From NCBI RefSeq assembly GCF_002220095.1, contig NZ_CP022370.1, forward strand, positions 62,001 to 126,000: a stretch of 64,000 bases of DNA. Reading direction: 5' to 3'. Of the stretch, positions 1-8,735 are shown one piece after another; within the stretch, counting starts at the first letter, position 1, and each line of letters starts with the position of its first letter. The notes beneath the pieces were generated by a model. The model did no database searches. It saw only the letters and a program-made list of their open reading frames with translations, and had not been told where the DNA came from. The translations under genes were made by a program, and so were the position numbers. The DNA is from Bosea sp. AS-1 (GTDB lineage Bacteria; Pseudomonadota; Alphaproteobacteria; Rhizobiales; Beijerinckiaceae).

Positions 1-1
1 G

Positions 2-607
2 GCCGAGGCGCGTCTCAAGCTGGTCGTGCCGGTGACGCTCGCGATCATCTTCCTGCTGCTCTACCTGAACTTCCGCAGGCTGACCGAGACCTTCATTGTC
101 ATGCTCTCGCTGCCCTTCGCGCTGGTCGGCGGAGTCTGGCTGCTCTGGTGGCTCGGCTTCAACATGTCGGTCGCCGTTGCGGTCGGGTTTATCGCGCTCG
201 CCGGTGTTGCGGCCGAGACCGGCGTGATCATGCTGATCTATCTCGACCACGCGCTGAAGGAGGTGCAGGCGCGCTGCGCGGCGGAGGGGCGAGCATTCAC
301 GCGAGCCGATCTGCAGGAGGCGATCATGCTGGGCGCGGTCGAGCGCGTGCGGCCCAAGATCATGACGGTCATCGCGATCATGGCCGGCCTGCTGCCGATC
401 CTGTGGAACACCGGCACGGGATCGGAGGTGATGCAGCGCATCGCCGTGCCGATGATCGGCGGCATGGTCTCCTCGACCGTGCTGACGCTGCTGGTGATCC
501 CGGCGATCTACGGCCTGATCAAGGGCTGGCGGCTGCCGGCGGCCGCTGTGACCGATAAGGCAACATCGGGATCCGCGCCGGCAAGCTTCGCTGCGGCTGT
601 CGAATGA
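2..607 (+). CDS. Heavy-metal efflux RND permease (CusA/CzcA type), C-terminal end only
   Basis: The reading frame is already open at the window edge, so only about the last 201 residues are visible. Three or four strongly hydrophobic segments and the motif run [15 protein letters not shown] match the last transmembrane block of inner-membrane RND pumps of the CusA/CzcA family, which drive metal ions out of the cell with proton influx. The conserved RPKIMT loop precedes the last helices, and the tail is a short hydrophilic end. It is followed after 11 bp by a tiny membrane peptide and then a DUF411 protein, a common companion of copper/silver RND systems. Metal specificity cannot be read from this end alone. 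Confidence 0.9.
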   Translation, partial: AEARLKLVVPVTLAIIFLLLYLNFRRLTETFIVMLSLPFALVGGVWLLWWLGFNMSVAVAVGFIALAGVAAETGVIMLIYLDHALKEVQARCAAEGRAFTRADLQEAIMLGAVERVRPKIMTVIAIMAGLLPILWNTGTGSEVMQRIAVPMIGGMVSSTVLTLLVIPAIYGLIKGWRLPAAAVTDKATSGSAPASFAAAVE

Positions 608-618
608 GGGAGGAGCCA

Positions 619-735
619 ATGATGCACAACATGATGAGCGGTATGGGCTGGGGCATGGGCCTCGTCGGCCTACTCGGCATCGCAGTACTGGTGCTCACGA
701 TCGCAGCGCTCGTGAAATACGTCTTCTTCCGGTGA
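619..735 (+). CDS. Small Met/Gly-rich single-pass membrane peptide (38 aa)
   Basis: This 38-codon frame starts with two ATGs right behind an AGGAG ribosome site (611-615) and lies between the RND pump end and the DUF411 gene. The first part is rich in Met, His, Asn and Gly (MMHNMMSGMGWGMG). The rest is one hydrophobic helix ending in Lys-Tyr-Phe-Phe-Arg. Met/His clusters bind Cu(I) or Ag(I) in several resistance proteins, so an accessory metal-handling role is plausible but inferred. No family assignment was made. The strong ribosome site and tight spacing on both sides argue that it is real. Confidence 0.6.
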   Translation: MMHNMMSGMGWGMGLVGLLGIAVLVLTIAALVKYVFFR

Positions 736-792
736 CGGCGCTGGATGCGCGCACGACCGGAGGAAGACACAGCCAAGGCAAAGGAGACAATT

Positions 793-1284
793 ATGCCAAC
801 CGAGCTCTATCCATCCCGCCGCGCGCTGATGATCGGCGCTGCGCAGGCAGCCGCGGCGCTCGCGCTGTCGCCTCCGTCACTGGCCGCCGAGGCGCTCCCG
901 AAGATGACCGTGACTCGTGACCCGAACTGCGGCTGTTGCAGCAACTGGATTGCGCATGTGAAGGCCGCGGGCTTTCCGGTCGAAGTGGTCGAGGTTCCCG
1001 ACGTCATGCCGCTCAAGACCAGGCTTGGCGTGCCCGATGCCCTGGCATCGTGCCATACCGCCGAGATCGACGGCTATGTCGTCGAAGGTCATGTTCCGGC
1101 CGAGGCGATCAAGCGATTGCTGGTCGAGCGGCTGCGGGTGAAGGGCATCGCTGTCGCGGGCATGCCGGTCGGCTCGCCCGGAATGGAGATCCCGGGCCAG
1201 GCGCCTCAGATTTACGAGGTCGTCCTCTTCGCCTCCGGAGAGCAGCGCCTGTTTGCCCGCTATCGCGGGCTGCAACAGATTTGA
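793..1284 (+). CDS. DUF411 metal-binding periplasmic protein
   Basis: The 163-residue product begins at ATG 793 behind AAGGAG (781-786); an in-frame upstream start at 745 has no such site. The N-terminus has twin arginines (SRRALMIG) and a hydrophobic core ending near SLAAEA, so export, possibly by Tat, is likely. The mature part carries the CGCC motif (NCGCCSNW) near residues 39-46 and a later SCHTAEIDGYVVEGHVP stretch, both hallmarks of DUF411. Family members sit in copper and silver resistance operons and are thought to bind metal in the periplasm. Co-orientation with the RND gene and the small peptide suggests one operon. Confidence 0.88.
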   Translation: MPTELYPSRRALMIGAAQAAAALALSPPSLAAEALPKMTVTRDPNCGCCSNWIAHVKAAGFPVEVVEVPDVMPLKTRLGVPDALASCHTAEIDGYVVEGHVPAEAIKRLLVERLRVKGIAVAGMPVGSPGMEIPGQAPQIYEVVLFASGEQRLFARYRGLQQI

Positions 1285-1418
1285 TCTATACGCGTTAGCG
1301 ATGACCCCGCGGCAAGAGAGAGAGAATGCCATGGTCGGTTGAGTCGGACGGGACGAATCCGCAGCCGGTACAAGAAGGGTATTCGCAACCTTTGCTGAGC
1401 TTTCATTCGGTGGGCGAT

Positions 1419-1831
1419 TCACGATGCGTCTTGCGGGATAGTTGGATCAGCGAGGACTTCCACAATCCGACACGATGCGACGCTCCCGTTGTCGCACGAT
1501 TTTATCATTCGAATGAGCTCGCCCTTAAGTCCAGAAGCCGACCTATCCTGATCTCGACGGCTTCAAGCTGATCCGTGGCAATTCGGCTGACCTGGTCACA
1601 AGAGGCCTCCGGGCTTTCCTGCAGAGCAAGCATTCTCTTAATGGCCGGGATATCGAAGCCGAGGTCCCGGGAATGCCGGATGAATGTCAAACGTCGTACG
1701 TCCTCGGCTCCGTAAAGCCGGCGTCTGCTTTCCGTGCGGGGCGGCTTTGGGGTGAGGTTGATCCGCTCGTAGTAGCGGATTGTTTCAATATTGACGCCTG
1801 TCCGTTGTGACAAAGCTCCGATGGTGATCAT
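1419..1831 (-). pseudogene. MerR-family metal regulator, frameshifted near the C-terminus
   Basis: The intact frame (1505-1831) gives 108 residues: a MerR winged helix (IGALSQRTGVNIETIRYYER), the second HTH element and most of the dimerisation helix, then a stop after LLDLRASSFE. Shifting frame at about 1520 restores a typical tail (ELIRMIKSCDNGSVASCR...) to a TGA at 1419-1421, giving about 137 residues, the normal family length. The restored tail supplies the cysteines that bind metal in this family. One G appears to be missing in GGGCG(G)AG. As read, the protein would lack its metal-binding end. It is the only MerR gene close to the operators at 2078 and 2806 and would be their natural regulator. 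The gene reads away from them. Confidence 0.8.
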
Positions 1832-1838
1832 GGCGGAT

Positions 1839-1973
1839 TCATTCCGTAGGGGCGATTGACGCCATCAGCGCGACACCTGGCATGCGCCGTCGCGCGGTGG
1901 GCCGGAGCGTCTCAGCGACGTTGTCGCCGGGATGGCGGACGAACCCGTGCTGACAGATGGAATAGAAGCTCAT
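1839..1973 (-). CDS. Possible 44-aa leader ORF before merR
   Basis: A 44-codon frame (MSFYSICQHGFVRHPGDN...) ends 8 bp before the merR start and runs in the same direction. Another frame just upstream, on the same strand, reads like protein (PRLYPWLDYPDAAAIKAAAL), so this may be the end of a decayed gene rather than a small gene. No family was recognised and there is no clear ribosome site. It fills most of the space between merR and the operator at 2078. Confidence 0.25.
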   Translation of the reverse strand: MSFYSICQHGFVRHPGDNVAETLRPTARRRMPGVALMASIAPTE

Positions 1974-2077
1974 CGACGGTCTTATCTCCATTCTTGCGCT
2001 GCGCGATTTCAACCAAGAGCGCGGCGGCCTTGATCGCCGCCGCGTCGGGATAGTCCAGCCATGGATATAATCGAGGG

Positions 2078-2108
2078 TTGATCCTGTAGCCACTACAGGA
2101 TGTAGATA
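2078..2108 (+). promoter_or_regulatory. MerR-type promoter/operator upstream of the MAPEG gene
   Basis: A -35 TTGATC (2078-2083) and a -10 TAGATA (2103-2108) are separated by 19 bp that contain the dyad CTGTAGCCACTACAG (2084-2098). The over-long spacer filled by a dyad is the signature of promoters activated by MerR proteins. The dyad resembles CadR/PbrR-type operators (CTATAGTGGCTACAG is the known style), so Cd, Pb or Zn is the likely signal; that last point is inference. Confidence 0.8.
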
Positions 2109-2212
2109 TAGCAAATGGCTGGAGACGTGTGAACACAGGCGCGGCTATCGGCCGCTTCCCGGTACGTCACCTGATCGCGCCACTCAGCGGAGGGCATAAG
2201 AGGAGCAGGAGA

Positions 2213-2761
2213 ATGGCCAGGGCCTTTAGTTCGGACCAGATGGGCATCATCCGTGGCTCCGCCGCCGCGCTCACTCTTGCGGCGATCGTCCTTACGGCCG
2301 GGTATGTTTGGCTGCCTCCTGGGTTGCTCCGCCTCAACCCGGAGATGGGCCTCGGTGAGCGGGTCGCGTTCACGCTGAAGGCTGATATTCTCATGTTCCT
2401 CTGGCTTGCTGGCTGCGTCGGCGCGGTGAGCAGAGGACGGTTCTATTCGCCAGCAGATATACGGGGCTCGGCATTTGGCCAACCCAGCCCAGCAATCGCC
2501 GTGCGAGCTGCGGTGCTGCAGAATTCATTGGAGCAGACGGTTCTGGCCTTTGGCGCCCACCTAACACTTGCAGCGCTGTTGCGAGGACCCGAGCTGGTAC
2601 TCATCCCTCTGCTGGTCGCTCTGTTTTTGGCCGGTCGGGTGGCCTTTGCTTTCGGCTATGCCAAAGGAGCATCAGGTCGGGCTTTCGGCATGGCCCTTAC
2701 CGCCGCGTCTATCATCGTGAGCTACGGAGTGGCGGTCGGCTTGGTGGCTGTCGGACGCTGA
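2213..2761 (+). CDS. MAPEG-family membrane protein
   Basis: The 182-residue protein starts at ATG 2213 behind AGGAGCAGGAG. It has about four hydrophobic helices. The stretch VLQNSLEQTVLAFGAHL followed later by RVAFAFGYAKGASGRAFGM matches the MAPEG fold (membrane-associated eicosanoid/glutathione metabolism enzymes), where Asn/Glu and Arg residues on these helices bind glutathione. A glutathione-linked detoxification role fits its place directly behind a MerR-type promoter and before the metal ATPase, but the substrate cannot be told. The length is somewhat above the usual 130-150 because of an N-terminal extension of about 30 residues. Confidence 0.75.
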   Translation: MARAFSSDQMGIIRGSAAALTLAAIVLTAGYVWLPPGLLRLNPEMGLGERVAFTLKADILMFLWLAGCVGAVSRGRFYSPADIRGSAFGQPSPAIAVRAAVLQNSLEQTVLAFGAHLTLAALLRGPELVLIPLLVALFLAGRVAFAFGYAKGASGRAFGMALTAASIIVSYGVAVGLVAVGR

Positions 2762-2805
2762 CATCTGCCGCTCGTGAGACGGCCATAAATTCGGCTCATG
2801 ACCTC

Positions 2806-2836
2806 TTGATCCTGTAGCGACTACAGAATGTATGGT
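2806..2836 (+). promoter_or_regulatory. MerR-type promoter/operator upstream of the P-type ATPase
   Basis: TTGATC (2806-2811), dyad CTGTAGCGACTACAG (2812-2826) and -10 TATGGT (2831-2836), again with a 19-bp spacer. Thirteen of the 15 dyad positions match the site at 2084. It lies 54 bp upstream of the ATPase start. Confidence 0.8.
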
Positions 2837-2889
2837 GCGCTAACAGGCTTGAGCTAAGCCCAGATAATTTAGCAGTCGAGGAGACCGAA

Positions 2890-5800
2890 ATGGCCACTGA
2901 TGCCGGGACGAGAAGCACCTCAAGCACGTTGCGCTTCAAGGTCGAGGGCTTGGACTGTCAAAACGAGGTTCGCCTGCTTCGCGCTGCGGTCGGCCCGGTC
3001 GTGGGTGGTGAGGACAGGTTGTCGTTCGACACCAAAGGCGGTGTCATGGAAGCAACCGTCCCGAGCCTTCCAGCTTGCGATGCCATCGAGCAGGCGGTCG
3101 CCTCCACCGGGATGCGGGCGCAGCTGCTGGCTGAGCCGGACACGTCCTCGGCGTCCGCGTGGCTGTTCAAGGTCGATGGGCTCGATTGCAAGAACGAGGT
3201 CGCGATGCTCAAGCGCGAAATCGGCCCGCTCGTTGGTGGTGAAGACCGGCTCGCCTTCGATACGGCCAAGGGGTTGATGACGGTTGCGCCTCAGCAGCGT
3301 GCCTCGATCGACGAGCTCGTGAGCGGCATCTCAAAGACCGGAATGTCCGGCTCTCTCATCCGAAATGGTTTGGCCGAGGCCATGCTGCTGCGCGTGCGTG
3401 GCCTCGACTGCAAGAATGAGGTGGCCGCCCTGACGAGGGAGCTGGGGCCGCTCGTCGGTGAGGACAATCTTGCCTTCGACACTTCGCAGGGCGCGATGAC
3501 CGTTGCGCCTCAGAGCGGGGCAACACTCCGTCAGATTGAGGAAGCAGTCGCGCGAACGGGCATGCGAGCTGAGCCGTGGTCGCCGCCGGCGGTTTCTGAG
3601 GCTGCCTGTTCCGAAACTGCCGGATCCGGATGCGGCTGTGCGGGCCAAGCTCAGGAGGCGCTTGCACCGCCACTTCCGACCAATCAGCCTGGCGGCGTTG
3701 TCTATCGAATCCACGGGATGGATTGCGCCGACGAAATCGCGGCCTTGAAGCGCGAGGTTGGTCCGCTCGTGGGCGAAGATAAACTCGCCTTCGACCTCCT
3801 CAACGGCCGCATGTCGATCGACATGGTGCCAGACGCTGCGCTGGAGGCCAGCATCGAGAAAGCCGTCGGGCGCGCCGGCTTGCGAGCCGAGCCCTGGATC
3901 GAAGGGGCGAGCAGCGAAGCGGCACAGGCAGAAGAGCGTCGCAGGCGCATACAGTCGTGGCTGACCGCCGCGAGCGGCGTCTTCGCCGCGCTCGGCTTTG
4001 CGGTTCACGCCTGGCTCGGCGGCGGCATCATCGCGGCGTTCGAGGCTGGCGAACATGCTGCGGGCTCGACGCCGCTGCCGAGCATTATCCTCTATACCCT
4101 CGCAGTGCTCTGTGCGGTGCGCTACGTCGCGCCTAAGGCCTGGCTCGCGGCGCGACGGTTCCGCCCGGATATGAACCTCCTGATGGTGGTTGCCGTCGTG
4201 GGCGCGATCGGGATCGGCGCGTGGTTCGAAGCCGCTACGGTTTCCTTCTTCTTCGCGCTTGCCCTGGCACTTGAGGCGTGGAGCCTCGGTCGCGCGCGGC
4301 GAGCGGTGGCTGCTTTGATGGAGCTGGCGCCGCCGACAGCACGGGTTAAGCTCGACGATGGATCTGAGCGTGACGTACCGGCCGCCGAGATTCGCGTCGG
4401 CTCGCACATCATTATTCGTCCCGGCGACAAGCTCCCCTTGATGGTCGCGTCGCAGCTGGTGAGAGCGAGGTCAATCAGGCGCCCATCACCGGCGAGAGCG
4501 TTCCGGTGTTCAAAACCGTGGGCGATGAGGTGTTCGCCGGCACCATCAATGGCGAGGGCGCCCTCGACGTCGTGACCACCAAGGCGGCGAACGATACGAC
4601 CCTTGCGCAGATCATCCGCATGGTCGGCTCCGCACAGAGCCGGCGCGCACCGAGCGAGCAGTGGGTCGAGAAGTTCGCGCGCGTCTACACGCCTGTCGTG
4701 ATGGTTCTCGCCATCGCAGTTTTCCTCGTCCCGCCGCTGCTGCTCGGCGCTGGCTGGGAGGTCTGGTTCTATCGCGCGCTCGTGCTGCTCGTGATCGCCT
4801 GTCCCTGCGCCCTCGTGATCTCGACACCGGTGACCATCGTAGCCGCTCTCGCCGGATCCGCGAAGCAGGGTGTCCTGGTAAAGGGCGGAGTCCACCTCGA
4901 GACTCCGGCCAAGCTGAAGGCCATCGCTATGGACAAGACCGGAACCCTTACTGAGGGGCGTCCGCGAGTGGTTGACGTGGTGCCGCTCGTCGGCCGCAGC
5001 GAGGATGACGTTCTCCGGTTGGCCGCAGCCCTTGAGGCGCGCAGCGAGCATCCGATCGCGCGCGCCATTCTGGCTAAAGCCGCGGAACGCGGCCTTGCTG
5101 CCCAGCCAGCCGACGCGGTGCAGGCCATCACCGGCCGGGGTATGACCGGTCGGATTTCCGGTCGCGAGGTCTGGCTTGGGTCGCGCCGCTATCTCGATGA
5201 ACGGAAGATCGGCTCGCCAGCCGTTCTGGATCAAGCCGACACCCTGTCTGGCGCCGGTCGTACTGTCGTGGCGGTCGGTGACGGCGAAGAGGTCTGGGGG
5301 CTGATCGCCGTTGCTGATGCCGTGCGCGCAGAAGCCAAGGATATCGTCACCGCGCTGCATCGGGCCGGCGTCGAAAAGGTGGTGATGCTCACGGGCGACA
5401 ATCAGGCAACCGCCGATGCGATCGCCAAGCAGACCGGCATCGATGAGGTTCGGGCGGAACTGCTACCCGGCGACAAGGTCACAGCCGTCGAGGATCTCGT
5501 ACGGCGTTATGGTTCTGTCGCCATGGTCGGCGATGGGGTCAACGACGCACCGGCGATGGGCCGTGCCAGTCTCGGGATTGCCATGGGCGCAATGGGCAGC
5601 GACGCGGCAATTGAGACGGCCGACGTTGCGCTCATGTCGGACGATCTCTCGAGGCTGCCCTGGCTGGTGCGCCATTCGCGCGCGACGCTCGCAGTCATTC
5701 GGCAGAATGTCGCATTCTCGATCGCGGTGAAGCTCCTCTTCACGGTCCTGACAGTGCTCGGCCTGGCATCGCTTTGGGGCGCCATCGCTGCGGATGTCGG

Positions 5801-5942
5801 CGCCTCCCTGCTGGTTGTTCTCAACGGGTTGCGCCTTCTCAATCGCGACCAAGGCGGACCAAAGGCCGGTCCATCAGTGGGGACCGGTTCTCCTGCCAGT
5901 GAGCGCCATCAGCCAGGGATGCGCCCGGCATCTGCCCACTGA
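2890..5942 (+). pseudogene. Zn/Cd/Pb-type P1B ATPase with four N-terminal HMA-like repeats, frameshifted
   Basis: Two frames (2890-4575 and the frame open from about 4441 to 5942) together make a ~1017-residue metal-exporting P-type ATPase. Residues ~15-345 hold four ~75-residue repeats, each with GxDCxxE (GLDCQNE, GLDCKNE twice, GMDCADE) in place of the usual GMxCxxC. A Cys cluster (CGCAG) lies between repeats 3 and 4. Membrane helices follow, then TGES, the CPC motif (ACPCALVIS), DKTGT, the nucleotide-binding domain and GDGVNDAP. The frame breaks at about 4440: CCCTTGATGG would read correctly as CCCTTGGATGG, restoring LPLDGRV. Most likely substrates are Zn, Cd or Pb, from the CPC motif and the lspA/CDF neighbours. 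The break is either a decay event or a sequencing indel. Confidence 0.88.
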
Positions 5943-5950
5943 AAACGCAT

Positions 5951-5979
5951 CGACGGTCGTCAAGATTGGGCGACCGTCG
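5951..5979. other. Inverted repeat between ATPase and lspA
   Basis: CGACGGTCG (5951-5959) and CGACCGTCG (5971-5979) can form a 9-bp stem with an 11-nt loop in the 58-bp gap. There is no following T-run, so it may be an mRNA processing or attenuation structure rather than a terminator. Confidence 0.4.
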
Positions 5980-6000
5980 TCACCAGGACGTCAATGAAAA

Positions 6001-6549
6001 ATGACCTGCAAGGAAAGTAATACCGTGGCGGTAGCGTCCGTTGGACAGCGTGCGATGTGGTTGGGCTTCGCATTCGTCCCCGCTCTTCTCGTCGATGTCG
6101 TCACGAAGTGGCTGATCGTGACGGTGGTGATGGCGCCTCCGCGCGTCATAGAGATTACGTCATTTTTCAACCTGACGCTTGGCTTCAACCCCGGAGTCAG
6201 CTTCGGGATGTTCCAGGACGTCTTTCTTGAGCGTCCGTTGGTACTGGGTGCCATTAAAGTGGCGATCACAGCCGGGCTTCTCGTCTGGGCATTGCGCGTC
6301 GAGAACATGGTCGAGACGGTCGCCCTCGGCTTGATTGCCGGCGGAGCCGCCGGCAACGTCGTTGACCGCGTGCGACAAGGAGCCGTGACCGACTTCCTAG
6401 ATTTTCATGTCGGCGATTGGCATTGGCCTACCTTCAATATGGCGGATGTGGCGATCAGCATCGGAGTTGCGCTGCTGCTGGCGGGGTCCCTGCGGCCGTT
6501 CCGATCGGTGTTCGGCGTCCAGAAACCATCGGGTGAGACGGAGCGCTGA
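6001..6549 (+). CDS. lspA: Lipoprotein signal peptidase (signal peptidase II)
   Basis: The 182-residue protein has four hydrophobic helices and both catalytic-aspartate motifs of LspA: NVVDRVRQGAVTDFLDF (first Asp) and FNMADVAISIG (second Asp). LspA cleaves signal peptides from prolipoproteins in the inner membrane. It sits 58 bp after a metal ATPase and directly before a CDF-like transporter. In lead-resistance (pbr) operons an LspA-type gene accompanies the ATPase, so this is probably an operon-borne accessory copy rather than the housekeeping gene. The window alone cannot prove that another copy exists. Start ATG 6001 gives the normal family length. Confidence 0.92.
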   Translation: MTCKESNTVAVASVGQRAMWLGFAFVPALLVDVVTKWLIVTVVMAPPRVIEITSFFNLTLGFNPGVSFGMFQDVFLERPLVLGAIKVAITAGLLVWALRVENMVETVALGLIAGGAAGNVVDRVRQGAVTDFLDFHVGDWHWPTFNMADVAISIGVALLLAGSLRPFRSVFGVQKPSGETER

Positions 6550-6550
6550 C

Positions 6551-7189
6551 ATGGCCTCTGAGCGTCGCAACGAGGAAGCCGAGATCGAACTTGACCCAAG
6601 CGACGTGGCCGAACGTCGAACATTGATCTGGGTGCTGCTTATCAATTGCTTGCAGGTGGTCGTAGCGGGGACGGTGGGCGTTGTTGCGGACTCGACTGGT
6701 TTGCTGGGCGCGGCGCTCGACAATCTGGCGGATGCCGGCGTCTACGCGGTGAGCCTTTACGCCGTCGGACGGAGCGTCGCGGCTAAGTCGCGTGTTGCCG
6801 CTTTGTCCGGCGCGCTTTTGATCATTTTAGGCGTCGGGTTGCTGGCCGAGGTCCTGCGCAGGTTTTTCGTTGGCGCCGAGCCGATCGGTCTTGCCATGAT
6901 AGTCGCGGCCGTCGCGAATGCGGCGACAAATCTGATTTGCCTTCGGCTGCTGCGCTCGCATCGAGACCAGGGCGTCCATATGCAGGCGTCCTGGATCTTT
7001 ACGACCAACGACATGCTGGCCAATGCGGGCATAGCGGTCTCCGGCGCTGCGGTGATGTTCTTCGCATCTCCGCTGCCGGACCTGATCATCGGCCTGGTCG
7101 TCGGCGGGCTCGTGCTCAAGGGTGGCTGGGAGATCTTGCAGGAAGCGCGCGACGCGCGGCGCGCGAGTGTGTTGACTCAAAAGGACTAG
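6551..7189 (+). CDS. CDF-like cation efflux transporter with altered metal ligands
   Basis: The 212-residue protein starts at ATG 6551, 2 bp after the lspA stop, and has six hydrophobic helices. The layout matches cation diffusion facilitators. In place of the HxxxD metal-site pairs on helices 2 and 5 it has DNLAD and DMLAN, that is D-x3-D and D-x3-N. There is no long His loop and no large cytoplasmic C-terminal domain. Variants of this kind occur next to CadA/PbrA-type ATPases. Metal export into the periplasm is likely, but the ligand change means specificity should not be assumed to be zinc. Confidence 0.78.
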   Translation: MASERRNEEAEIELDPSDVAERRTLIWVLLINCLQVVVAGTVGVVADSTGLLGAALDNLADAGVYAVSLYAVGRSVAAKSRVAALSGALLIILGVGLLAEVLRRFFVGAEPIGLAMIVAAVANAATNLICLRLLRSHRDQGVHMQASWIFTTNDMLANAGIAVSGAAVMFFASPLPDLIIGLVVGGLVLKGGWEILQEARDARRASVLTQKD

Positions 7190-7390
7190 AAGACCACCAA
7201 CCCTCACCCCAGTCAGGATTGGGCTCGGAGTCTCCGGGACACCCAGAGGCGGCGTACGCCAAGATGATCCTGACCCGTGCCATTTGCCGGGGCTGGCGCA
7301 TATGGGTCAGAGCTGCTGCCACGCGACCATCAGAAGGTTGCTCATCAGAGTGTCGGTGGCAGCGCAGGCGGTGCCACCTTGATTTCCATC

Positions 7391-7417
7391 ATTATACATT
7401 ATATGTAATCGTATAAT
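7391..7417 (+). promoter_or_regulatory. AT-rich operator/promoter of the bigR operon
   Basis: Outer arms ATTATAC (7391-7397) and GTATAAT (7411-7417) enclose an inner perfect palindrome TACAT-TAT-ATGTA (7395-7407). This AT-rich dyad stands out in GC-rich DNA. It overlaps a -10-like TATAAT and lies just before the first gene of the operon, as BigR-type repressor sites do. It also contains the ATG at 7416, which is therefore not a good start codon. Confidence 0.75.
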
Positions 7418-7442
7418 GTTTGATGATCAGGAGCCTGCGCTG

Positions 7443-8735
7443 ATGAACACCGTGACCATTGATGATCGTCTGACGGTATCGGCCCAACCAGATCCCGCTG
7501 CCTTCAGTGACCTCGCAAGACAAGGCTTTGCCGCCGTCATTAACGCCAGACCGGATGGTGAAGAGGCAGGGCAACCGGGCAACGCCGCCGAAGCCGCCGC
7601 CGCGCGTTCGGCCGGCCTCGGCTATGCCTTCGTACCAGTCACCGGCCCGACCATCACCGAGGCCGACGTCCGTGCATTTCAGGAAGCGATGAAGAAGGCG
7701 AAAGGGCCGACCCTTGCCCATTGCAAGAGCGGGATGCGGGCGCTCACCCTCTACGCGATCGGTGAGGTGCTCGACGGGCGAATGCAGCGCGGGGAGGTCG
7801 AGATCTTCGGAAAGGGCCACGGCTTCGACCTGTCCGGCGCCGCAGTTTGGCTTGATCGGCAGGACGCCAAGGTTCCGCGCGTCGTGGGTTTCCACGACGC
7901 GCGTACGGGCAGCATTCAGTATGTCGTCTCCGATTCGGCGACAGGCGCCTGCGCCGTGATCGATCCTGTACTCGATTTCGACGAGAAGTCCGGCGCGACC
8001 GCGACTGTTCATGCCGATGCGATCCTGGACTATGTGCGGGCCGAAGGACTGACGGTCGAATGGATTCTCGACACCCACCCGCATGCCGACCACTTCTCGG
8101 CCGCCGCTTATCTGAAGGAGAAAACCGGTGCGCCGACGGCGATCGGCGCGCGCGTTGTCGAGGTACAGAAGCTCTGGAAGGACATCTATAACTGGCCGGA
8201 ACTGGCGACAGACGGATCGCAATGGGACCAACTGTTTTCGGACGGCGACACATTCAGGGTCGGCAGTCTTGAAGGCCGCGTGATGTTTTCGCCCGGCCAC
8301 ACGCTCGCCTCCGTCAGCTACGTCATCGGCGACGCCGCCTTCGTCCATGACACGATTTTCATGCCGGACTCGGGCACGGCCCGCGCCGATTTTCCAGGCG
8401 GTAGCGCCAAGGTTCTGTGGCATTCGATCCAGCGGATTCTCGCGCTTCCCGATGAGACCCGCATCTTCACGGGCCACGACTACCAGCCGGGCGGGCGACA
8501 TGCGAAATGGGAGAGCACGGTGAGCGAGCAAAAGCGCTCCAACCCGCATCTCGTCGATATGACCGAGGACAGCTTCGTGGCGCTGCGCGAAGCGCGGGAC
8601 CGGACATTGCCGATGCCGAGGCTGATCCTCCATGCACTTCAGGTGAACGTGCGCGCCGGCCAGCTCCCCGAACCGGAGGACAACGGCCGGCGCTACCTGA
8701 AAATTCCGCTCGACGCGCTAGGGGCGACACGGTGA
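7443..8735 (+). CDS. blh: Bifunctional sulfur transferase / persulfide dioxygenase (Blh type)
   Basis: The 430-residue protein starts best at ATG 7443 behind CAGGAG (7428-7433). The N-terminal third is a DUF442/phosphatase-like sulfurtransferase domain with a Cys-x5-Arg loop (HCKSGMRA). The C-terminal two-thirds is an ETHE1-like metallo-beta-lactamase domain with the iron ligands THPHADH, SPGHT, DTIF and GHDY. Together they oxidise glutathione persulfide and mobilise sulfane sulfur, detoxifying sulfide. It heads a four-gene operon with bigR and two YeeE/YedE genes, each overlapping the next by 4 bp. A decayed homologue lies at 44756-45540. Confidence 0.92.
   Translation: MNTVTIDDRLTVSAQPDPAAFSDLARQGFAAVINARPDGEEAGQPGNAAEAAAARSAGLGYAFVPVTGPTITEADVRAFQEAMKKAKGPTLAHCKSGMRALTLYAIGEVLDGRMQRGEVEIFGKGHGFDLSGAAVWLDRQDAKVPRVVGFHDARTGSIQYVVSDSATGACAVIDPVLDFDEKSGATATVHADAILDYVRAEGLTVEWILDTHPHADHFSAAAYLKEKTGAPTAIGARVVEVQKLWKDIYNWPELATDGSQWDQLFSDGDTFRVGSLEGRVMFSPGHTLASVSYVIGDAAFVHDTIFMPDSGTARADFPGGSAKVLWHSIQRILALPDETRIFTGHDYQPGGRHAKWESTVSEQKRSNPHLVDMTEDSFVALREARDRTLPMPRLILHALQVNVRAGQLPEPEDNGRRYLKIPLDALGATR

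Noticed and set aside
1326..1571. 81-codon plus-strand frame after the DUF411 gene
   Set aside because: It overlaps the shifted merR tail on the other strand and has no recognisable features.
3331..5360. Long antisense open frames over the ATPase (about 358 and 412 codons)
   Set aside because: They mirror the GC-rich coding strand, have no ribosome sites or recognisable domains, and lie opposite clear ATPase motifs.
7416..7418. ATG 7416 as start of blh
   Set aside because: It lies inside the operator dyad and -10 region; ATG 7443 has a proper ribosome site.
7392..8633. 413-codon minus-strand frame over blh
   Set aside because: It is a shadow of the plus-strand enzyme whose catalytic motifs are all present.
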